Notes: a model not told the origin generated them from the sequence alone. 19,531 bases of DNA from Verrucomicrobiota bacterium (GCA_028872645.1 JAPKDK010000023.1:1-19531); one strand, 5' to 3'; counted from the stretch's first letter, positions 6,453 to 14,785 are shown. Numbers and translations: made by a program.

Positions 6453-8855
6453 TCAGTCCAGCTTTACTTGCCCGTATCGCCCCAACCACGCCGGCAACAA
6501 CCCCAGCGCCGCCCCCAACGCGCCCGCCAAACCCGCCGCCAACAGTAGCCCAAAATGCACCACCGGCGGAAAATGCGACACCCAAAATACCCCCGCCATC
6601 CCCACCAAAATCGCCGTGGTCGCCACGATCGGACGCCCCTTCACCGCTAACGTCCGCCGCGCCGCTTCCTTTGCATCCGCGCCGGCCGCCCGTTCGCCGC
6701 GCCAGTGGGTGATAAAATGAATCGTGTCGTCCACCGCAATCCCCAGCGCGATGGCCGCCACCATAATCGTAATCGAATTAAGCGGCACCCCCGCGAACCC
6801 CTGCAGCGCGATGAGCATTCCCACCGGCAAAACATTCACCGCCAACGCCAGCAACGCCAAACCCACCGACCGCCACAGCACCGCCAACAACAGCGCGATC
6901 AACCCGATGCTCCACAGTACACTCCGCCGTTGGCTCCGCACAATGCGGCGGTCCGCCTCGAGGATGGCGCGCACGCCGCTTTCGATGGACACCGAAACGC
7001 CCGCGGGCGCATTCGTGCGCGCGTGCGTTTCCATTCGGTGCAACAAATCCAAATACGCCGCGCTGCTCATATCCCGCGTGCGCAACAAAAGCTGCGCCGT
7101 TTGCCCCCGCCCGTCGCTCAACATTCCCATAAACGGCGTGTGCGCTTCGCCATCGCGTTCCTTATTTAAAACCGCCACAAACATCGCAATCTTAAAAACA
7201 CTCTCCGGCAACACCCGCGTGCCTTCCTTGCCGCCTTCCCAGACTTCATTAATGGTCGCCAGCAATTGCGCGTACGAATACGCCGCCGTCACCTCCGCCT
7301 GCGCGGCGGCGTGTTGATGCACCGCATCGAGGTATCTCAAAAACGCCGGGTGGTTGATGCCATTGGTCATCCCCGAATCCACCGCCATTCGCACCACATT
7401 GATGCCGCCGTACGCCACGTCCAATTCCTCAATCATCAAACGCGTGGGGCTTTCCTTGCCCAAAAATTCCGAAGCCCGAATATCCGTACGCACTTTGGAA
7501 ATCCCCAGCGCCATCAGCCCCACCGCCACCACAGCCACCGCCGCAATCCAGCGCCGATGCCGCAGCAAAAACTCCACCCAACGACCGCCGCGCCCAGTTT
7601 CCACCCCCAACACCGTGGCCTCCGGCACGGGCGATTTCGCATTCCGGAACAGCACCAACAACAAACCCAAACCCGGCCCAAACGTCACCAAAAACAACAT
7701 CCCAATCCCCGCCGCGCCGAGTTCGCCGAACTCCCGAATTTGCTGCACATCGCTTGCCATCAGCGCCAGCAGCCCCACCATCGTGGTCAACGCCGCATAC
7801 GCGCTCGCGCGAAACACCTCGGCCAACATCGCGTGGATCGCCCAGCCCGCGCCCAGCCCGCGCACCCACGCCCGTTGAAACGCCGTCGCCACGTGAATCA
7901 ACAGCGTCAGATGCACCCCCGTCAGCAACGGCATCAGCAGCACCGTGAAAATGTTGAGATACAAACCCGTCACCTCCATCAGCAACGGCATCAGCGCCAG
8001 CCCCATCGTCTGGCTCACCAGCACAAACACCAATAAACGCGGCAACCGCCAAAACGTCACCCCCAACACTCCCACAAGCAACGCCAACGCCAGCGGCACA
8101 AAGCGCCCGGTGTCCTGCACGAGCGTGGTATAAATTTCGTGCTCAATCAGCGGCAACGCAATCGCGCGCGCCGAATGCCCCTCATCGCGGAACGGCTGCA
8201 GCACCGCCTCCACTTCGTTGTGAAATTGCAGCTGCTCCTCAGTGGTGAACGCGAGATCCGTGAGGTTGATGATCAGCATCGTGTGGCGGCCATCCGCCGC
8301 CACCAGAATATTGCGCGCGAAAGGATGCTCCTGCGACCACCGTCGCAGCTCGCGCAATCCATTTTCATCCAACCGCTCCGGCACCAACGGCAGCCACTTC
8401 AGCCCCAACCCCTCCCGCACCGGACGTTCCACGGTGACGAGGCTGTTCACATTCGTGCGCACCACCTCGTGATAGAGGCCACCGCGGAACACTTGATTCG
8501 TCACCGTCACCCCCGGCAACGTCCCCAGCGCCGCAGTCACCCGCCGGATCAACGCCACGCCCTCCGCCGAGTACACCTCGCCGCAATCGAGACTCACCGC
8601 GAGCGGCTCCGTATCACCAAGAATCCCCTGCGCGCCTTCGTAACTTTCCAGATTCCGCTGATCGCCCGCCAGCAAATCGCCCATCTCCGTGGACGCCTCC
8701 ATTTCGTCGAGGCTCGTGACACTCGGCAGGCAAACCAACAGCGCCAACAGCAGCAACAACACCGCCGGTTCCAAGTTGAAATGTCGTTTCCCGTCCGTCA
8801 AAGCCCTCGCTTGTACAAGCGCACGCCCCGGATGTCCGCCAAAAAAAACGGACAA
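6453..8855 (-). CDS. RND/MMPL-superfamily exporter, 12 TM
   Basis: Inner-membrane proton-driven exporter of the MMPL/COG1033 type, a group that often moves lipids or other hydrophobic molecules. The 800-aa product has one TM (about 29-48), a large periplasmic loop (50-250) and a five-to-six-TM bundle (251-403). TM7 (435-453) opens a second half with the same layout. The second half carries GIAVDDTIHF (705-714), the typical RND proton-relay acidic pair; the matching first-half site (about 305-322) lacks it. There is no adjacent MFP or TolC-type gene. The start is uncertain: the frame opens with TTG at 8855, a weak GGGG lies upstream, and another TTG in frame lies about 17 codons in. The gene begins 25 bp after the M20 gene stop, so the two are probably cotranscribed. 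It resembles hopanoid-type exporters in form only; cargo unknown. Confidence 0.85.
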   Translation of the reverse strand: MSVFFGGHPGRALVQARALTDGKRHFNLEPAVLLLLLALLVCLPSVTSLDEMEASTEMGDLLAGDQRNLESYEGAQGILGDTEPLAVSLDCGEVYSAEGVALIRRVTAALGTLPGVTVTNQVFRGGLYHEVVRTNVNSLVTVERPVREGLGLKWLPLVPERLDENGLRELRRWSQEHPFARNILVAADGRHTMLIINLTDLAFTTEEQLQFHNEVEAVLQPFRDEGHSARAIALPLIEHEIYTTLVQDTGRFVPLALALLVGVLGVTFWRLPRLLVFVLVSQTMGLALMPLLMEVTGLYLNIFTVLLMPLLTGVHLTLLIHVATAFQRAWVRGLGAGWAIHAMLAEVFRASAYAALTTMVGLLALMASDVQQIREFGELGAAGIGMLFLVTFGPGLGLLLVLFRNAKSPVPEATVLGVETGRGGRWVEFLLRHRRWIAAVAVVAVGLMALGISKVRTDIRASEFLGKESPTRLMIEELDVAYGGINVVRMAVDSGMTNGINHPAFLRYLDAVHQHAAAQAEVTAAYSYAQLLATINEVWEGGKEGTRVLPESVFKIAMFVAVLNKERDGEAHTPFMGMLSDGRGQTAQLLLRTRDMSSAAYLDLLHRMETHARTNAPAGVSVSIESGVRAILEADRRIVRSQRRSVLWSIGLIALLLAVLWRSVGLALLALAVNVLPVGMLIALQGFAGVPLNSITIMVAAIALGIAVDDTIHFITHWRGERAAGADAKEAARRTLAVKGRPIVATTAILVGMAGVFWVSHFPPVVHFGLLLAAGLAGALGAALGLLPAWLGRYGQVKLD

Positions 8856-8880
8856 GGTGGAACTTACCCCATTTCAAAAA

Positions 8881-10194
8881 CTACTTCTTACCCACGAGTT
8901 CCAAAACCGCCGCAGTCATCGCCGTGACGCCGGTTTTCAAACAGGCGGTGTCTGGCGCGAATTGGGTGGAGTGCAGCGAGGGCAACGGTTGGCCGAGGGC
9001 TTGGGCACGTTTTACAGCGACGGGGGAAACTGCGCCGAGGCGGAACATGAATATCGGAATATTGTGGGTCGTGCGGCCGTAGCGGCCGAAGTCTTCGCCG
9101 CCCATCGTGGGCTTGCGCTCGATGAGCGCGCCTTCGCCCAGCCACGATTTGAAAACGCCATTGATGCGCGTCACCAGCTTAGGGTCGTTGTACGCGGCGG
9201 GGATGAATTCATCTTTTACTTTTACGAGGGGATGCTTGGCCTCTGGCAATCCGGCGGCCACTGCTTGGCCTTTCACAATCCGGCGAATGGCGGCAATTAG
9301 TTTCGCGCGCACTTCGTCGGAGTACGAACGCAAGGTGAGCTGCAAATGCACTTCGTCGGGAATGATGTTGTGCTTGGTGCCGCCGTGGATACTTCCCACG
9401 GTGACCACCGCCGGATTGAGCGGATGCACCTCGCGACTGACGATGGTTTGCAGCGCGAGCACAATCTGCGCCGCGAGTACGATGGGATCCTTGGCTGATT
9501 GCGGTTGCGAGCCGTGACCGCCCACGCCACGCACAGTGATATCCACCGAATCCACATTGGCCAACGCGAAGCCACTGGTGAAGCCCAGCGTACCCACCGG
9601 TTGATCGTTCGATACGTGCAGCGCGAGGCAATAATCCGGCACCGGGAATTTTTTAAACAACCCGTCCTCCAACATCGCCTTCGCGCCTGCGCCGCGTTCC
9701 TCCGCCGGTTGGCCGATGAACACCAGCGTGCCGCTCCACTCTTTTTTAAAATGCGCCAACACTCGCGCCGTGCCCGTCCAGCACGCCATGTGCACATCAT
9801 GCCCGCACGCATGCATCGTGGGCACCGTCTTGCCGAGGTCATCGGTGGTCGTGCGCTTGCTGGCGAACGCCAACCCAGTGGCCTCCTTTACAGGCAGCGC
9901 GTCCAAATCCGTCCGCACCAACACCGTCGGTCCCTCGCCATTTTTCAAAACCCCCACAACGCCGTGCCCGCCAATGCCCGTGCTGACCTCAAATCCGATT
10001 TTTTCCAACTCCGCCGCCAACGTCTTCGCCGTCTCTTTTTCCTGAAACGAAATCTCCGGATTCGCGTGCAGGTGTTGATACAATTTCAGCAACGAGGGCA
10101 ACTCCCCGCCCACGCGTTCACGAACTGCCTTCTGCGAAGGCGCGGCAAAAACAGAGGCACAAAGAATAAGTGAGGGAAAAAGGGTGGATTTCAT
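8881..10194 (-). CDS. Secreted M20D-type amidohydrolase/carboxypeptidase
   Basis: Metal-dependent amidohydrolase of the hippurate/IAA-amino-acid hydrolase (AbgB-like) group, expected to cleave N-acyl amino acids or small peptides. From the ATG at 10194 it gives 437 aa with a signal peptide (MKSTLFPSLILCASVFA, cut near residue 18), so it acts in the periplasm or outside. Motifs: RTDLDALPVKE (94-104), MHACGHDVH (127-135), PAEERGAGA (163-171), HVSND (193-197), GGHGSQP (225-231, dimerisation/lid region) and MGGEDF near residue 380. All expected metal ligands appear present. A longer frame reaching to 10527 was rejected because its extra 111 residues run through the divergent intergenic region and the opposite-strand gene and precede a good signal peptide. 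It ends with TAG and is followed after 25 bp by the exporter gene. Confidence 0.92.
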   Translation of the reverse strand: MKSTLFPSLILCASVFAAPSQKAVRERVGGELPSLLKLYQHLHANPEISFQEKETAKTLAAELEKIGFEVSTGIGGHGVVGVLKNGEGPTVLVRTDLDALPVKEATGLAFASKRTTTDDLGKTVPTMHACGHDVHMACWTGTARVLAHFKKEWSGTLVFIGQPAEERGAGAKAMLEDGLFKKFPVPDYCLALHVSNDQPVGTLGFTSGFALANVDSVDITVRGVGGHGSQPQSAKDPIVLAAQIVLALQTIVSREVHPLNPAVVTVGSIHGGTKHNIIPDEVHLQLTLRSYSDEVRAKLIAAIRRIVKGQAVAAGLPEAKHPLVKVKDEFIPAAYNDPKLVTRINGVFKSWLGEGALIERKPTMGGEDFGRYGRTTHNIPIFMFRLGAVSPVAVKRAQALGQPLPSLHSTQFAPDTACLKTGVTAMTAAVLELVGKK

Positions 10195-10285
10195 CCGCCG
10201 AGCATAACCACTTGAACCCAAGTTGTTAATCGCAAATTTCGCAGATGAACATAGACCCCCACCCTCTCCGTGGCTACACTTCCGT
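10195..10285. promoter_or_regulatory. Divergent intergenic region
   Basis: These 91 bp separate the M20 gene (minus) from the enolase-superfamily gene (plus) and must hold the promoters for both if neither is read from further away. I see a short palindromic core CTTGAACCCAAG near 10212-10223 but no convincing -35/-10 pair. The promoter assignment is by position only. Confidence 0.35.
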
Positions 10286-11653
10286 ATGCTTTCCCGTCGC
10301 AACTGGCTTCTTTCCTCGGCAACCGCCCTGCCGTTCTTGGGCTGCACGCAACTGCGCTCACCCGCAGCCCGTCCGGGACGCGATGAGCCGGGGCTGCGCA
10401 TCAAGCACATCCGCCGCACCACCATCAATTTGCCATACCGCGCCGTGCCTGCGCGCAGTATGGCACGCGAGCTGCCGCACTGGGTGTACGCCGAGATTTG
10501 CGAAGTGGAACTGGCCAATGGCGTCACCGGGTTTGGCGAGACGATGCTTTATTACACGTGGGGTGCCACCTCGGATGCGGATGTAGAATTTGCGCGCGGC
10601 AAAAATGCCGGTGCCATTATGTGGCGCGACGAGCTTGGCGCGGGCCTGCAAATGGCGTGCTTCGATGCCGTGGGGCGTTCGCTCGATGTGCCCGTGCACG
10701 CGTTGCTCGGCAAACAGGTTCACACGCAAACCCCCGTGGCGTGGTGGAACATTGACCTCCCACCGGAGGATGTGGCCAGCGAAGCGAAGACGGCCGCCAC
10801 AGCTGGCTACAAGGCGTTCAAAACCAAAGGCCGCCCTTGGTTTGATATTTGGGAACAAGCCAAACAAGGCAACGCCGCCGCACCGGAAGGGTTTTCGATT
10901 ACGTTTGATTACAACAACACATTGCTTAACGCAAAGCTCGGCATTCCCATCCTCAAGGACATCGAAAAATATCCTATCACCAAAATTGTCGAAACGCCCA
11001 TTCCGCAGGGCGACATCCCCGGCAACCAACAAATTCGCCGCGAGACGAAAGCTGCAGTGGCGATGCACTACGGCAACCCCGCGCCCGTCACTGCCATCCG
11101 CGAAAGCGTGTGCGACGGATTCGTGGTGGGCGGCGGTGCGACCAAGGTAATGAACGCCGGCCGCGTGGCTGCGATGGCCGATATGCCCTTTTGGCTTCAG
11201 ATCGTCGGTAGCACCATCACCGGCGCGTGGGCGCTGCACTTTGGTGCGGTACTCACCCATGCCACTTGGCCGGCGGTAACGTGCTTCCAACTCTACGCCG
11301 ATTCGCCCCTGCAACAACCCATCACCGTGAAAAACGGCTACTCAAAAATCCCCAACGCCCCTGGCCTCGGCGTGGATCTCGACTGGAACATCATCAAAAA
11401 GCTCACAGTCCCCAAACCACCCGCCCGGCCCGAGCCCGAGCGCCTGCTCGAAACCCGCTGGCCCAACGGTCGCAAAATGTATGTCGGCAGCAACGGCACC
11501 GTGAATTATATGCTGCGCAAATTTATGCGCCCCAGCAACCTCCCCTACTTCGAACCCGGCGCAACCACCCGCCTCCTTCCCAACGACGGTTCCAAGGATT
11601 GGCGCGATCTGTATACCCGCGCGCGCGTGAAACCGATTATCACTAACACTTAA
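10286..11653 (+). CDS. Tat-exported mandelate racemase/muconate lactonizing enzyme-like protein (enolase superfamily)
   Basis: Enolase-superfamily enzyme, which abstracts a proton alpha to a carboxylate (racemase, epimerase, dehydratase or cycloisomerase reactions). The 455-aa product begins SRRNWLLSS (3-11), a Tat-like signal. FLGC (17-20) suggests a possible lipidated Cys20 with a non-canonical lipobox. An N-terminal capping domain (about 38-145) precedes the barrel. The barrel carries FKTK (178-181, KxK-like base), ITFDYNN (205-211, Asp208 as metal ligand), VETPIP (235-240, Glu236), and CDGFVVGGGATK (276-287), matching the third-ligand/GG region. A C-terminal extension of ~100 aa (from about 355) is longer than in standard members. 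I chose the ATG at 10286 because the longer frame from 10223 puts 21 residues before the twin arginine. Its TAA overlaps the next gene's ATG by one base. Substrate cannot be read from the sequence. Confidence 0.85.
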   Translation: MLSRRNWLLSSATALPFLGCTQLRSPAARPGRDEPGLRIKHIRRTTINLPYRAVPARSMARELPHWVYAEICEVELANGVTGFGETMLYYTWGATSDADVEFARGKNAGAIMWRDELGAGLQMACFDAVGRSLDVPVHALLGKQVHTQTPVAWWNIDLPPEDVASEAKTAATAGYKAFKTKGRPWFDIWEQAKQGNAAAPEGFSITFDYNNTLLNAKLGIPILKDIEKYPITKIVETPIPQGDIPGNQQIRRETKAAVAMHYGNPAPVTAIRESVCDGFVVGGGATKVMNAGRVAAMADMPFWLQIVGSTITGAWALHFGAVLTHATWPAVTCFQLYADSPLQQPITVKNGYSKIPNAPGLGVDLDWNIIKKLTVPKPPARPEPERLLETRWPNGRKMYVGSNGTVNYMLRKFMRPSNLPYFEPGATTRLLPNDGSKDWRDLYTRARVKPIITNT

Positions 11654-12075
11654 TGAAACAACTCATTCCATTTGTATTCGCTCTCAACCTTCACGCCGCC
11701 TCGCCAACGGATGGGTTTTTGAAAACGGCAGACCAGTTACTCGAGCAAAAAGGAAAGGTGGCGGAAGCCAAGCGGTTGCACGCGCTGGGTTGGAGTCGCC
11801 AGCGGGCCATCGACTATTTCAAAACCAACGCCGGCAAAACCGAGCACGACATCATCGTGGAAGTAGATCGCTACATCGTGTGGCCTAGGCAAACGCTCGC
11901 ATATAAAATGGGCGAGCTAAAAATAAAATCACTTCGTGCCCGCGCCGAGAAAGTGCTGGGAGATAAATTTGACATCCGCGGTTTCCACGATGAACTCCTC
12001 CGGCACGGCGCCATTCCGCTGAGCATTTTGGAAACGCAAGTGGAAGCGTGGATCGCCCGTCAAGCCGCCAAGTGA
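11653..12075 (+). CDS. Shortened DUF885 protein: signal peptide plus C-terminal segment only
   Basis: The 140-aa product starts with a signal-like MKQLIPFVFALNLHAA (1-16). From about residue 44 it matches the C-terminal end of DUF885 proteins: LGWSRQRAIDYF, EVDRYIVWPRQTLAYKMGELKI (in 70-91), GDKFDIRGFHDELL and a terminal ILETQVEAWIA. Full DUF885 proteins are ~550-600 aa with a zinc-peptidase-like HExxH-type site upstream of this part. Here that whole central region is missing while the reading frame stays open. It therefore looks like an in-frame internal deletion, and peptidase activity is not expected. The start codon overlaps the preceding TAA (TAATG), so it would be cotranslated with the enolase-superfamily gene. 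It may be a decaying gene or a retained small domain. The 3' end overlaps the Sel1 gene by 16 bp. Confidence 0.75.
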   Translation: MKQLIPFVFALNLHAASPTDGFLKTADQLLEQKGKVAEAKRLHALGWSRQRAIDYFKTNAGKTEHDIIVEVDRYIVWPRQTLAYKMGELKIKSLRARAEKVLGDKFDIRGFHDELLRHGAIPLSILETQVEAWIARQAAK

Positions 12076-13844
12076 GCGCGGGACATTTGCTGCGCTTGCG
12101 CGATTTGTTCGGGGGTCATACAGCGCGCAGTATGGCGTTTATTTTTCTCGGCTATCTCTAGACCGTGCGATGAGGCGCGGTTGAACCACGCATACGCCAA
12201 CACAAAATCCTCCGGCACACCGCGGCCGCGCAAATAACAATCGGCCAAAATTAATTGCGCCTCGGGCACCTCCTGCTCGGCGGCCAGCTGGCACCACTTG
12301 GCCGCCTCGCCCACATCCGCCTCCACGCCTTCGCCGTGATAATACAACGACGCCAACACGTGCTGCGCCACCGCGTGCCCCTGCTTGGCCGATTGGCGAT
12401 ACCACGTGACGGCCTGTTCCAAACTGGCCGCCGCACCGCGCCCAAGATGCAGCATCACGGCTAAATTATACTGCGCCCGCGCCAAACCTTGGTCGGCGGC
12501 CAATTCGTACCAGCGCAATGCGGAAGAAAAATTCTGTTCCGTGCCGCGCCCTTGTTCGTGGAATGCGCCGATATTGCACTGGGCGCTGGCGATGCCTTGC
12601 TCGGCGGCAAGGTTGTAATACTTGAGCGCCTTTACGTCATCGGCGGGTACGCCGCGACCGCGCGCGTGCATTGTACCAAGGTTAAACTGCGCCTCCGCAT
12701 AGCCGGCATCCGCCGCGAGCGTGTACCAATCGGCGGCTTCCGTGAGGTTTTTCGCCACGCAATCGCCGCGCTCCAAGCTCACCGCCAACCGATATTGAGC
12801 CTCGGACACTCCCCCTTCGGCGGCTTTGCGCAGCCACTTCACAGCCGCCGCCGCGTCGCGTGGCAGCGTGATGCCGTCATCGAGCGCACGCCCGAGCAGC
12901 CATTGCGCCTCGGTGTGATCCGCTGTCGCGGCCAATTCCAACCAGCGCGCGGCTTCCAGCGAATGGGCTTCCAAAAGATTCCGGCCCAAGTTGAATTGCG
13001 CGGGCAAACAATCCTGTTCCGCCGCGCGACGATACCATTTCACCGCTTCTTTGGTGTCCGCATCCATGCCAATGCCTTCGGCGAGGCAACGGCCCAAATT
13101 ATTTTGCGCGGCAGCGTGGCCCGCCTCGGCGGCGGCGCGATACCAACGCGTGACTTCCGCTTTGTCGGCGTCTTCCTCGCCCGCCAATAAATCGGCCAAG
13201 TGCGCTTGAGCGGCGGCGTGATTTTTTTCGGCGGCTTTGGTCAGCCATTCCTTGGCGACCTCCAAATCTTTTTCCGCGCCGCGCCCCTGCGCGCAGCGGA
13301 GGCCGAGGTTGAATTGCGCGGCGACGGTGCCTTGCTCGGCGGCTTTGCGGAACCAACCGACGGCTTGGGCTTCATCAGCGTCCACGCCTGTGCCTTCGGA
13401 GAAGCACACGCCCAAATTATTTTGCGCCGGTGCGAAGCCTTGCTCGGCGGCTTTGGTCAACAACGCCGCGCCTTCGGTTTCGTTGGCAGTCACGCCGTTG
13501 CCGCGCACGAGCCGCCAGCCGAGGATGGCTTGCGCGCGAACGTAACCCAGCTCGGCGGCTTTGCGATACCACTTGAGCGCGGCTTTGAGGTCCGGCGTGC
13601 CGAGAGCGTCACTGGTATATAATAGGGCGAGATTATTCATCGCGGGCGGGAAGTCGCGCTTGGCGGCTTTGCGATACCATTTCTCCGCCTCCTTGAGATC
13701 CTTCGCATTGGCCTCCGCACCGTCGCCATTGACGAGCTTCACGGCGACCAAAAATTGCGCCTTAAGCACGCCATCCTTGGCTTGCGAGCGCAATTCTTTC
13801 AGTTCCGCTTTGGCGGATTTTTCTACCTGTTTGTCTTCGGCCAT
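12060..13844 (-). CDS. Sel1-repeat (TPR-like) protein with 15 repeats
   Basis: Alpha-solenoid scaffold of 594 aa built almost wholly from Sel1-like repeats. I count 15 consecutive units of about 36 residues with the pattern A-x-G-x-x-x-A-Q-x-N-L-G ... G-x-G-V ... A-x-x-W-Y-x-x-A-A. Repeats 6 and 8 are slightly shortened. A short charged N-terminus (MAEDKQVEKSAKAELKEL) precedes them and a ~40-aa polar tail follows. No signal peptide or TM segment is seen, so it is probably cytosolic and binds partner proteins; the partner is unknown. I chose ATG at 13844; a TTG at 13877 adds 11 residues without clear benefit, and neither has a good Shine-Dalgarno. The gene faces the DUF885 remnant and overlaps it by 16 bp at the 3' ends. 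The repeat conservation makes out-of-frame shadow ORFs common here. Confidence 0.9.
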   Translation of the reverse strand: MAEDKQVEKSAKAELKELRSQAKDGVLKAQFLVAVKLVNGDGAEANAKDLKEAEKWYRKAAKRDFPPAMNNLALLYTSDALGTPDLKAALKWYRKAAELGYVRAQAILGWRLVRGNGVTANETEGAALLTKAAEQGFAPAQNNLGVCFSEGTGVDADEAQAVGWFRKAAEQGTVAAQFNLGLRCAQGRGAEKDLEVAKEWLTKAAEKNHAAAQAHLADLLAGEEDADKAEVTRWYRAAAEAGHAAAQNNLGRCLAEGIGMDADTKEAVKWYRRAAEQDCLPAQFNLGRNLLEAHSLEAARWLELAATADHTEAQWLLGRALDDGITLPRDAAAAVKWLRKAAEGGVSEAQYRLAVSLERGDCVAKNLTEAADWYTLAADAGYAEAQFNLGTMHARGRGVPADDVKALKYYNLAAEQGIASAQCNIGAFHEQGRGTEQNFSSALRWYELAADQGLARAQYNLAVMLHLGRGAAASLEQAVTWYRQSAKQGHAVAQHVLASLYYHGEGVEADVGEAAKWCQLAAEQEVPEAQLILADCYLRGRGVPEDFVLAYAWFNRASSHGLEIAEKNKRHTARCMTPEQIAQAQQMSRAHLAA

Positions 13845-14009
13845 TAGTGCAGGTGGTATATTTCGCCGCGGTGACAAATGAATTGCACGCGGAAAACGGT
13901 CGTTTTTACCCGTTTTTCACGCGAAAATCCAGTCATTCTCCTTGGCGAATGTATTTTGGAAACTAAAGCAACACTCGTGCCAAAGTGGGTGTTTTAATGG
14001 AAAACCCAC
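13845..14009. other. Intergenic stretch upstream of the Sel1 gene
   Basis: No gene is seen. It should carry the promoter for the Sel1 gene on the minus strand, since a terminator just upstream closes the preceding transcript. No convincing -35/-10 pair could be picked by eye. Confidence 0.4.
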
Positions 14010-14032
14010 AAAAAAACCCCGCCGAAGCGGGG
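14010..14032 (-). terminator. Strong rho-independent terminator with UUCG loop
   Basis: On the minus strand CCCCGC-TTCG-GCGGGG forms a perfect 6-bp GC stem with a very stable UUCG tetraloop, followed by seven T (14016-14010). It lies 40 bp after the stop of the secreted two-domain protein and insulates it from the Sel1 gene downstream. Confidence 0.92.
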
Positions 14033-14072
14033 GGAAACAGGCAGGTTGGGTAACCCGTTGTTGCTCTGTTTA

Positions 14073-14783
14073 CTAATTCTTTTTTTCACGCTTGCCGCGC
14101 TTTTGGCGTTTGAGGCGTGAGTCGAAGGACTCCACTTCGCCGTCACCATCGACCACTTTGATGATGGCCAAACCAGTGGCGGTGGTGATGAAGTCTACGG
14201 TGGCTGCTTCTTCGCCCTCTTCGTCTTTGGAAGTCACCGTGGCGCGTAGCCCGCTTTCGGTGGCTTTCCATTTGCCGACGTAGATGGGGCCACCTTTCAA
14301 ATCTTCGAGAGGGGTAACTGTGAATGCCCCATCGGGCTTCACTTGCACGGAAAGATGCTCTTCGTCGAACCACCCGACGTACACGCCAGCGGGGCCTTTA
14401 TCGGCCAAGCGTTTGTTGCGTTTGAATTGGGGCATCCCGAATTCATCCACTTCGCCATCAGGCAAAATGAATTTCAGCAGAACGAGATCACCTTGATCGA
14501 ATTTGAACACCGCTGTGCCTTCCTCGCCGTCCGGATCTTTGAGCTTTGCAGTGACAGTGTTGCCATCGCGTTTCCACGTGCCGCGCAATGTGAATTTCGC
14601 CTGCTCGGCGTCGGGGCGCACGATGATGGAGCCATCAGCTTTGAGAATGGCGGTGGCTAAATCGCCTTCGACTTCGCCTTTGTAGGTGCCGGCAACGGCC
14701 GGAGATTTTTTGTCCGCGCCCAACGCGACAGATGCCGTGATGCCGAAGACGAGTGTGAGCGTTGCAACCAGTTTTGCGTTCAA
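14073..14783 (-). CDS. Secreted two-domain beta-rich protein of unknown function, TTG start
   Basis: Unrecognised family. From TTG at 14783 it gives 236 aa with a clean signal peptide (MNAKLVATLTLVFGITASVALGA, residues 1-23). Two homologous units follow (about 32-122 and 132-226). Each runs G-x-Y-x-G, then an ADG or PDG turn, then G-x-W-K, a charged D-x-E-G-E-E/E-E-G-T turn, a hydrophobic pair of strands, DGEV-x-x-F and a basic end (FKRNKR, LKRQKR). This pattern reads as beta strands, so small beta-barrel or sandwich domains are likely. The C-terminus is very basic (KRQKRGKREKKN). No ATG lies near the signal peptide; GGGAG 8 nt before the TTG decides the start. It begins 2 bp after the Gfo/Idh stop and the Shine-Dalgarno lies inside that gene's end, so the two are coupled and may act together outside the cytoplasm. 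Confidence 0.82.
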   Translation of the reverse strand: MNAKLVATLTLVFGITASVALGADKKSPAVAGTYKGEVEGDLATAILKADGSIIVRPDAEQAKFTLRGTWKRDGNTVTAKLKDPDGEEGTAVFKFDQGDLVLLKFILPDGEVDEFGMPQFKRNKRLADKGPAGVYVGWFDEEHLSVQVKPDGAFTVTPLEDLKGGPIYVGKWKATESGLRATVTSKDEEGEEAATVDFITTATGLAIIKVVDGDGEVESFDSRLKRQKRGKREKKN

Positions 14784-14785
14784 AA

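Noticed and set aside
7266..8036. 256-aa plus-strand frame opposite the exporter
   Set aside because: Composition is dominated by His, Arg, Gln and Pro, typical of antisense shadow of hydrophobic TM codons.
10195..10527. N-terminal extension of the M20 gene to 10527
   Set aside because: It crosses the divergent intergenic region and the opposite-strand gene and places 111 residues before a good signal peptide.
12060..13844. Regular DNA repeats suggesting a CRISPR array
   Set aside because: The ~108-bp period is the codon footprint of 36-aa Sel1 units; units vary and have no spacers.
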